A stretch of 64,000 bases of DNA from Lentisphaerota bacterium. Lineage in GTDB: Bacteria > Verrucomicrobiota > Lentisphaeria > Victivallales > Victivallaceae. The notes under the pieces were generated by a model that worked only from the letters and a program-made list of their open reading frames with translations, did no database searches and was not told the DNA's origin. The stretch spans positions 1 to 64,000 of the forward strand of contig SUWK01000004.1 of assembly GCA_015061525.1 (NCBI GenBank), in the 5' to 3' direction. The position numbers were made by a program, and so were the translations under genes. This document shows, piece by piece, positions 57,308-64,000 of this stretch (the first letter of the stretch is position 1; each line of letters starts with the position of its first letter).

Positions 57308-59110
57308 TTATGCCGGGACATTTGAATCAAGTGCGTGTTTGCAGCAGTTTTGGGCAAATTTTGCCAAACGGTCAGCTGCGGCAGCACCGTCAAGCAATGC
57401 CGTATTATCATTAAAAAGCTGAATGATTTTTTGTTCAAGTTCGTATTGCAGATGGTAATCCTGTCTGCGCCTGGCAGTTTCCGCACCGGATGCCAGCACT
57501 GTATATTCGATCCAGAGCCGCAAACGGGCGATGTTTTTTTCCGGAAGCTGAAGATTCAACGCATCAAATTCATCAAGCAGTTTTTTTGAAAAATCCCGTA
57601 CCCCATGGTCCAGATCTGAAGTGATCCGATCGATCAATCCGGCGGCAACTCCCAGCATCACAGCACTTTGGGCAGATATAAGCTGATTTATATCACATTC
57701 CGGATCCCACAGAACCCGGCTGTGAAAACTGTACAATCTGCCGTCGGGCCAAAAGGCAGGGTAGGGACAGGAACAGTCATAGTATACCTGCATACCGTCA
57801 GCGATAAAGCGGCGCAATTCGTCGGCAACCAGTTCCGGCGCCGGATAACGCAGATAGCGGCTGCGGTCGATGCCCTCTTTGTAATCTGTAAACAGCAGCT
57901 GATAATAAGCAAAAATATTGGCGGAACTGTTGCGGGATCTCATTGCTTTGATCCAATCATTCCACAGCGGACCGTATTCGCGGTCATCGACTGGACATAC
58001 CGGGTCGGCTTCGGGATAATTTTTGCCCAGACCGTTTTTTACCGGTTCCAGACCGCTGTCGTAAAAGCGGTGATGATAGTGGCGCAGATAGGGACAGAAA
58101 ATGGTGTAGGTGCGGGAAAGATCTGCCATTTCCTGCGGCAGAGTCAGAAGCGAACAGTATGCCAGAAGTTCCAGATAGACCGGACGCGGAGAAAGTTTCA
58201 GCACTGCATCCGCCAGTCTCCGAACCTGATCAAAGGGGGTGATTTTTTTACATTCCGGGCATTGGCACCAGTTGTTTACTCCGTCGTGCGGCCAGAGCGC
58301 AAAAACCTTGATTTCCGGATGTTTTCCGATGTATTCCGCAATATTTTTTGCGATATAGTTTACCGCTTCCGGGTTGGAGAAGCAGGGCTGCAGCGGACCT
58401 TGAGAAAATTTATTCGGCATATCAGGCATGGAAATTTTGCTGCTCAGCCGTCTTTCTCCGTAGCGCATACCGAAATATTCCGGATGGGTTTCAAACAGTG
58501 ATTCTGCGATAAAGTTGTTCATCGCGTGGCCGCCGATATTGAGTTCAACGGCGCACAGATGTGCCAATTCGATCAATTCTTCGCAGTTTTCAGCTCCCTC
58601 CCACCGCCAGACGTGGATCATGGTGCAATTCCATTGATTGCGCGCCATCCAGCGGAGCATTTTGATAAAAAACGGTCTTTCGGTATCAGGGTAAAGTCCA
58701 TTCATCCCGCGGAATGCGACCTTGGGCATTGAAGCGGCACTTTCCGGGACGATGGGACCGAAACTGATTTCATCATCGTTTACATTGTTCCATTGAACTC
58801 CGGTCGTTTGGCGCAGCCAGGAATAAAAACCGTAAAGCACCCCGGGGTAACCGCCGCCGGAAATAAGGATTTTACCATCACAGTTTTCAATGGTGTAACT
58901 TTGGGCTTTGCGGAAATCTTCGGCGTATTCGGCAAAACTCCGTTCATCCGGGAGCAGGGGTGATGACGCATTGCTGTGCAGGATCAAACCGGTTTCAATG
59001 AACTGTATATTATGTTTTGCTGCCGCTTGAAGCACCAGAGCGAGTTCAGCGTTTATAAAGTTTGTTTCTGCTGCGGTGAGGTTTGATTGTATGATTTTTA
59101 CAATGCTCAT
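57308..59110 (-). CDS. DUF4838-family protein, apparently cytoplasmic
   Basis: GVLYGFYSWLRQTTGVQW, FETHPEYFGMRYGERRL, ALWPHDGVNNWCQCPECKK; no obvious signal peptide. Confidence 0.75.
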   Translation of the reverse strand: MSIVKIIQSNLTAAETNFINAELALVLQAAAKHNIQFIETGLILHSNASSPLLPDERSFAEYAEDFRKAQSYTIENCDGKILISGGGYPGVLYGFYSWLRQTTGVQWNNVNDDEISFGPIVPESAASMPKVAFRGMNGLYPDTERPFFIKMLRWMARNQWNCTMIHVWRWEGAENCEELIELAHLCAVELNIGGHAMNNFIAESLFETHPEYFGMRYGERRLSSKISMPDMPNKFSQGPLQPCFSNPEAVNYIAKNIAEYIGKHPEIKVFALWPHDGVNNWCQCPECKKITPFDQVRRLADAVLKLSPRPVYLELLAYCSLLTLPQEMADLSRTYTIFCPYLRHYHHRFYDSGLEPVKNGLGKNYPEADPVCPVDDREYGPLWNDWIKAMRSRNSSANIFAYYQLLFTDYKEGIDRSRYLRYPAPELVADELRRFIADGMQVYYDCSCPYPAFWPDGRLYSFHSRVLWDPECDINQLISAQSAVMLGVAAGLIDRITSDLDHGVRDFSKKLLDEFDALNLQLPEKNIARLRLWIEYTVLASGAETARRRQDYHLQYELEQKIIQLFNDNTALLDGAAAADRLAKFAQNCCKHALDSNVPA

Positions 59111-59125
59111 TTTTTTGTCCTGATC

Positions 59126-61471
59126 TCATTGTTTGAATTGTGCGGTCAACTTATCAGCTGCTTCTGAAGCAAGCTTGTCATATTGAATAAACACTTCACT
59201 GATTTCTGCCAGAGCTTCCAGCGTTTCGGGAAGTTTTTGCTCATACGCGGCGTGGTCGATCACGGTGAGCGGGGTTTTGTAAAATTTATCCTGAACGGCG
59301 GTATGTTTCGCCTTGATGTCGGGGAGAGTTTTGAAGTCGATCGCAGTTCTGTCATCCGTTTCAAGGTGCATTACAAACGGAGCAAAAATAAAATAGAATT
59401 CATCGATACACAGCGGCATCAATTCATAGATATAACTGCGGCAATAGGCGTTTTCAGCATTGGCTTTGAGTGTTTTTTCAAAATCCGGGTTACATTCGTA
59501 TTTGCTTTGCAGATCGCATAATGAATCATAAAGCGAATAGTCGCTGCTTACTCCCAGTACACGCTGCAGCTGTGTATAAAGTTCTCTTATCAGCTGGAGC
59601 GATTTTAAGACTTTTGCAGCAGCAACTTCTCCCCGGCACCACCGGTTGTAATCGACCGTAAAACGGCAGTATGCGCCGGTGTGCAGACGCCCCGCCGTTG
59701 AACGGATTATATCGAGCAGGTCGCGCCGGACAAAATTATCAGCTTTGCCGAAGTCAACTTTGGCGATTGTACGGAAAAGTTCCGGCATAGCGGCAAATTC
59801 AGAAACGTGATCATCAACAAACTTTTTTTGAACTTCCAGCTGATCTTCTGTTGTGTTGCCGAGAATGCCGCAATAAGCATATTCAAAGGGGCGCAAATGG
59901 ATTTCGCCGCTCAAAGATTTGCGGGTGAAGCCGCGCATTTTGATCATCGGCTGGAATTTCTGCCAGATTTCCAGCATTGCCGGCAGATCTTTTTTGCCGT
60001 ATCTGTCAGCGGCAAATTTGGGCAGAAAAGCGGCAAGTTCCCGGTTTTCTCTGACTGGATTCCAGGAGTTTGCGCCCAGATATTCCAGCATAAGCGTATC
60101 GGAGTGCGAACACTCCGGCCAGAGTATCATTCCCTGACACATTTTGTCATTGGCGGCAGTTTCCAAACGTTCGGCGATGATGTCATAAAAGCCGCGAATA
60201 TCATTGCTCGGTTCATAGGCGTGAAAAATGCCGAATATCCACGGAAATTTACCGATAACGTCCCAGTTGGTAAAATTGTTTACTTCATCATCGGTTTCAG
60301 ATGTGTAGTCAAGGATTATGGTGTTGCGCGGATCCAATTCTTTGAACAGCGAACGCACCTCTTCCGGTTTCCACAGCAGCCAGAAATCCCACGAAGCCAG
60401 CAGCAGCGGTGCATCGGGATATTTTTCCCTCAGTTTATTGATCAATCTCCGGTAGGTATAGAGTTTCAGCTGATGGTTGGCATCGCGGTCAGAGAAGCAG
60501 TTGCGTTCACCCAGCCCGATGGTGTGAAATATCTTTGCTTCGCCGTATTCCCGGATATGGGTTTCGGTCAGATGAAAATAGTTATCCAGATTTTTTTCCT
60601 GCCGTATATCCCAGACCAGTCCGGTAGGTTCACTGTAAGCTCTGGTCGCCTGCGGCAAAAAATCCGGCTTGACTGCTTCAAGAAAATCTTTTGGCGTCCG
60701 GCTGTACCAGTGAGTCATCGTACCGAAATCTTCAGGGTGGAGCAAACCGCGTTCTCTGCCGTAAGCAAGTATCGCTTTGCGCAGTTCGCCGCGGTGCTGC
60801 AGACTCCAGAAGAGATCGCGGTCATCGTAGGAACGTTCCCGGGATTCCGGGACTTTGTATTCGGGATATTTGGCAAATTCCGGAAATGCCTTTTGAAACA
60901 GATCATCCATCCCGATACGGAGCATATACAAATTGAACCGTTTTTTCAGGCACCAGTCCAGTTCCCGCTTCCACTCTTCCAAATTCCAGTGTTCCGCTTG
61001 AAAACGGTTCAAGCTGCGGTGGGCAAAGTAACGCAGACCGCGATAGTGAAAACGGGGCGTTTCAGCAATATTCCAGTCGGCAAGCGAAATCTCCTGTCCG
61101 GCGGGGATGCGGTCGCCGTCCCAGAAGTAGCGGCAGCCCTGCAGTTCAAAAAAATGGTATACCGCATAGAAATATGCCCGCTTGCAGCCGGCGGCAAAAA
61201 AGAGCAGATTTCTGCCGTTTCCCCGCACTGAAACGATTTTGTAACTATCGCTTCCGGTAACAATATTCAACTCCGGCAGGGTGCCGTCAAGAATTTTGTC
61301 GTGAGTATAGCTGTTAACTGCATCTGATCCCAGAATGACCATATCTTCGCCGGCTGCCGGGACGGCAGTGATAACTGCTTTGCTGCCGGTGATTTGTTCA
61401 TAATATTTTTTGAACTCCTGCGCCGGCAGCTGAAAAAAGTCATTCGCGTCTGCAATCAGAATTCTCAACAT
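59126..61471 (-). CDS. Putative glycoside hydrolase (GH89/GH67-like alpha-N-acetylglucosaminidase-type fold)
   Basis: YHFFELQGCRYFWDGDRIP, FHYRGLRYFAHRSLNRFQAEHWNLEEWKRELDWCLKKRFNLYML, then a GH89-like barrel; assignment tentative. Confidence 0.5.
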   Translation of the reverse strand: MLRILIADANDFFQLPAQEFKKYYEQITGSKAVITAVPAAGEDMVILGSDAVNSYTHDKILDGTLPELNIVTGSDSYKIVSVRGNGRNLLFFAAGCKRAYFYAVYHFFELQGCRYFWDGDRIPAGQEISLADWNIAETPRFHYRGLRYFAHRSLNRFQAEHWNLEEWKRELDWCLKKRFNLYMLRIGMDDLFQKAFPEFAKYPEYKVPESRERSYDDRDLFWSLQHRGELRKAILAYGRERGLLHPEDFGTMTHWYSRTPKDFLEAVKPDFLPQATRAYSEPTGLVWDIRQEKNLDNYFHLTETHIREYGEAKIFHTIGLGERNCFSDRDANHQLKLYTYRRLINKLREKYPDAPLLLASWDFWLLWKPEEVRSLFKELDPRNTIILDYTSETDDEVNNFTNWDVIGKFPWIFGIFHAYEPSNDIRGFYDIIAERLETAANDKMCQGMILWPECSHSDTLMLEYLGANSWNPVRENRELAAFLPKFAADRYGKKDLPAMLEIWQKFQPMIKMRGFTRKSLSGEIHLRPFEYAYCGILGNTTEDQLEVQKKFVDDHVSEFAAMPELFRTIAKVDFGKADNFVRRDLLDIIRSTAGRLHTGAYCRFTVDYNRWCRGEVAAAKVLKSLQLIRELYTQLQRVLGVSSDYSLYDSLCDLQSKYECNPDFEKTLKANAENAYCRSYIYELMPLCIDEFYFIFAPFVMHLETDDRTAIDFKTLPDIKAKHTAVQDKFYKTPLTVIDHAAYEQKLPETLEALAEISEVFIQYDKLASEAADKLTAQFKQ

Positions 61472-61492
61472 ATCTGAAGACCCTGCGGAATT

Positions 61493-62530
61493 TTACTTTT
61501 TGAGAACGCGTTTGTAATTTTCGCCGATGGTATCCCACAATTTCAAGGCATCAGGAGCACCGACAACGGTTCCGTAACCGCCGCGATAGGTCCAGGCGGC
61601 GATGCGGTCGACTCCGGCTTTTTCAGCGATATCCACCCATTTGCTGATCTGTTCCCATTCCTTGGGCTGCTTGTAGTATCCCATGAACCAGCGTTCCGCT
61701 TTTTTGCCGTATTTACGGGCGACGGCGACCGTGCGTTCGGTGATATCCCGGAAGAAATCCTCCGGCAGTGCCCAGTTGACGATGGTGGTCGAAAATACGT
61801 CAAAATATGGACAGCCTGCCACCATATCCCAGTTGTCGTAGCCGCGGTATTCGGAAACATAATATCCGTTCTGCGTAGCGTGAACACAACAGGTTATTTC
61901 CAGTTCCGGCTTCAGCTCTTTGAGAGCTTTGGAAGTTTCACTCAACACCACCAATGCTTCCCGCCAGCGGAAAAGTTTCACATCGTTGGTCATATAACGC
62001 GGCATGGGATAACCGTAGTAATCTTCAAAGCGCTTGCGGCAGACCGGGCAGTAACAGGTCCAATCATCCGCCACCCCGCCGGTGATTGAAGCAATGCCCT
62101 TGGGGAATGCGTAGTGCGGTTCATCCCAGAAGAAACCATCGGCATCGGTTTCCCGGGCCAGCGTGAGGCAGAAGTTTTTGAAGTAATCGCGGTAACTGTT
62201 GGTGTTGAAACAGGCGTAGGGAAGTTTTTCGCCGGTAAGTGCGGAAACCTGACGGTTCTCCACATTGTCCTGCAGAAACTTTGAAACTTGTTCACCGCCG
62301 AAGTATTTACCATTGCCCCAGGGATCAATGATGACTTTCAAACCGAGTTCGTGCGCTTTGTCCACGATTTTGGGAATATTGGGACGCCAGAAGTCAAAAT
62401 CAAATTCTGTGACCGCCAGAATAACGGCACTGCAGCCGTGGGAGATCATCTCTTTGAAATCAGTTTCGGCATGTTCCACATAGTTCAAGCCGTAGTAACT
62501 GACCGCAGTTTGGGTAATAGCCATAGACAT
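61493..62530 (-). CDS. Putative TIM-barrel glycosidase-like protein
   Basis: VIIDPWGNGKYFGG, DADGFFWDEPHYAFPKG, CYCPVCRKRFEDYYG; start MSMAITQ with SD agaaagg. Confidence 0.6.
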   Translation of the reverse strand: MSMAITQTAVSYYGLNYVEHAETDFKEMISHGCSAVILAVTEFDFDFWRPNIPKIVDKAHELGLKVIIDPWGNGKYFGGEQVSKFLQDNVENRQVSALTGEKLPYACFNTNSYRDYFKNFCLTLARETDADGFFWDEPHYAFPKGIASITGGVADDWTCYCPVCRKRFEDYYGYPMPRYMTNDVKLFRWREALVVLSETSKALKELKPELEITCCVHATQNGYYVSEYRGYDNWDMVAGCPYFDVFSTTIVNWALPEDFFRDITERTVAVARKYGKKAERWFMGYYKQPKEWEQISKWVDIAEKAGVDRIAAWTYRGGYGTVVGAPDALKLWDTIGENYKRVLKK

Positions 62531-62600
62531 TTTCCTTTCTGTATTGATTGATCGAAGTTGCTTCCATGTTTTTAATATAAGACGTTTTTTAAACTTTGCC

Positions 62601-62640
62601 ATGATGAAAATGAGCTAAAATTTGTTCAAAATGCTCAAAA
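62601..62640. promoter_or_regulatory. Putative AraC-type operator (21-bp direct-repeat period)
   Basis: atgatgaaaatgagctaaaatttgttcaaaatgctcaaaa in the divergent region next to the araC gene; matched at 21572-21611. Confidence 0.6.
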
Positions 62641-62739
62641 AACGGATTATATTGAAAAAAAATACGTTTTTTTATGAATAAAGCAACTTGCAATATTTTC
62701 TCTGACCGTCTATATTAAAACCGTCAGGAGAACAAAAGC

Positions 62740-63579
62740 ATGAATATCGATCAAATCCGCGAAAATGCAAAAAAGCTGAAGGAACCGGATAATCTTTACA
62801 AAGGATTGACATTGGCGGAAGATTTTGAACTTCCGGACAATATTCTGCTTTTTTATCACGACTTCTGCGCCGCCGCACCGAACGCCCACAACCGTTACAC
62901 GATGGTCTTTCCACTGGCAAAAATGCACTATTTTGTGGACAATCAGGAATATGATATCGATTCCGGAGATTTACTTTTCATCCCGCCCTACTCCCTGCGT
63001 TTTCTGTCTGCTCAATCCAGTGGGTATCAACGTCTGTTCATTACATTTCAACTTAAAAGGCCGCAAAGTTACCTGCCGGAAAAATGTCTGAATAAACTCT
63101 CGGATGCCGCGATGGGCTTTCTGCAGAAAATATTTGACAACTTCAACTCCGGCAACGCTCCGGAACTGGCACTGAACCTCTGGGGTTTTCTGACCAATCT
63201 TGCTCCGGGCAGACAATCCGGTCAGGCTTCAACATTAAGCCCGGAGATCGCACGCGCGGTGGCTTTCATCATCGACAATCTGCATACTGCGCCGGATACT
63301 CCGTCAATTGCAGCCAAAGTCAATATGAGCGTCAGCAATCTCCGCCGCCGTTTTCATAAGGAAACCGGAGTGTCCATACATCATTATATTTCGCAGCAGC
63401 GTCTGGATTTTGCCCGCTGCTACCTGCAAAAAAGTTTTATGAGGATCGAAGAGATCGCCGGTAGATGCGGTTTTCTCTCCGCCTCAAGTTTCAGCCATTT
63501 TTTTATTACCAACACAGGGATGTCTCCTCTGAACTACCGGAAAAATTTTCAGATAAACCACAAAGATGATTCCGATTAA
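62740..63579 (+). CDS. AraC-family transcriptional regulator
   Basis: SIAAKVNMSVSNLRRRFHKETGVSIHHYISQQRLDFARCYL...IAGRCGFLSASSFSHFFITNTGMSPLNYRKNF. Confidence 0.92.
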   Translation: MNIDQIRENAKKLKEPDNLYKGLTLAEDFELPDNILLFYHDFCAAAPNAHNRYTMVFPLAKMHYFVDNQEYDIDSGDLLFIPPYSLRFLSAQSSGYQRLFITFQLKRPQSYLPEKCLNKLSDAAMGFLQKIFDNFNSGNAPELALNLWGFLTNLAPGRQSGQASTLSPEIARAVAFIIDNLHTAPDTPSIAAKVNMSVSNLRRRFHKETGVSIHHYISQQRLDFARCYLQKSFMRIEEIAGRCGFLSASSFSHFFITNTGMSPLNYRKNFQINHKDDSD

Positions 63580-63645
63580 TTGCAGCAATTGAAAACAAGC
63601 AGTGATATATTATAACCAAGCCAACATGAAATCAGGTGAAATATT

Positions 63646-64000
63646 ATGAAAAAATTTTTGTTTACATTATCTCTTGTCTTCTGCGGATATCTTCTTTCAG
63701 CAGCTCCGATGTTTCAGAATCAACAATCGTCATGGCAGATCATAATACCGCAAAAAGCAGATTCAACTCTTAACTTTGCGGCGCAGGAATTGCAGGAGCA
63801 TCTGTATAAGATCTCCGGAGCAAAACTTGCCATCAAACGTTCCAAAACTATTCCGGACTCCGGAGCGATCGTGATCGCAACACCGGAATATTTCAAACTT
63901 CCCGGCGATACCGGTAATTTTCCTTCCGGCAGAAACGGCAATGACTCCCTGCGGGTGAAAACAGCAAACGGCAATCTCTACCTCACCGGAAACGTCTCCC
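63646..64000 (+). CDS. Secreted GH67-N/DUF4838-like protein, 5' part only
   Basis: Manual translation: MKKFLFTLSLVFCGYLLSAAPMFQNQQSSWQIIIPQKADSTLNFAAQELQEHLYKISGAKLAIKRSKTIPDSGAIVIATPEYF...; open at window end, so absent from the ORF track. Confidence 0.75.
   Translation, partial: MKKFLFTLSLVFCGYLLSAAPMFQNQQSSWQIIIPQKADSTLNFAAQELQEHLYKISGAKLAIKRSKTIPDSGAIVIATPEYFKLPGDTGNFPSGRNGNDSLRVKTANGNLYLTGNVS

Noticed and set aside
59807-61231. 474-aa plus-strand ORF
   Set aside because: Antisense to the GH89/GH67-like gene; protein has no family features.
1-64000. tRNA and rRNA genes
   Set aside because: No convincing T-loop/acceptor arrangement or rRNA segment was recognised by eye; a tRNAscan-SE/Infernal run would be needed to exclude them.

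Overview
The window looks like a Lentisphaerota/Victivallales-type chromosome segment (inferred from gene content; taxonomy not testable here). The left part (about 0.9-38 kb) is mostly housekeeping: dxs, uppS, ftsH, apgM, recX, a CstA-like carrier, LptF/G permease, tatD, a PflX-like radical SAM protein, TadB/TadC, FHA and PEGA proteins, mnmA, queH, yceD, and an mraZ-rsmH-ftsL-ftsI cluster. Into it is set a 15-23 kb accessory block of DUF4838-type proteins, a pseudopilin and an oxidoreductase. The right part (about 38-64 kb) is an accessory glycan-degradation region: two AraC regulators, a sialidase-like protein, GH20, several DUF4838/GH67/GH89-like proteins, a LamG-like protein, Gfo/Idh, SIS, ackA, and a secreted DA1/LIM-like metallopeptidase. 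The most unusual signals are: (1) all three type IV pseudopilin-like genes carry hairpin-forming DNA directly before the FTLIELL codons. One has an exact 35-bp tandem duplication that breaks its frame, and one has three successive TLIELLV motifs separated by interspersed repeats. (2) Each pseudopilin gene is paired with a co-directional DUF4838 gene. (3) Repeat families built of short hairpins separated by CTTCAC/CTTCAT, plus two other interspersed repeat families, recur across the window. (4) A 40-bp operator-like sequence with a 21-bp direct-repeat period is shared by two promoters 41 kb apart. No tRNA, rRNA or CRISPR array was recognised. All family assignments come from reading motifs, not from database searches.
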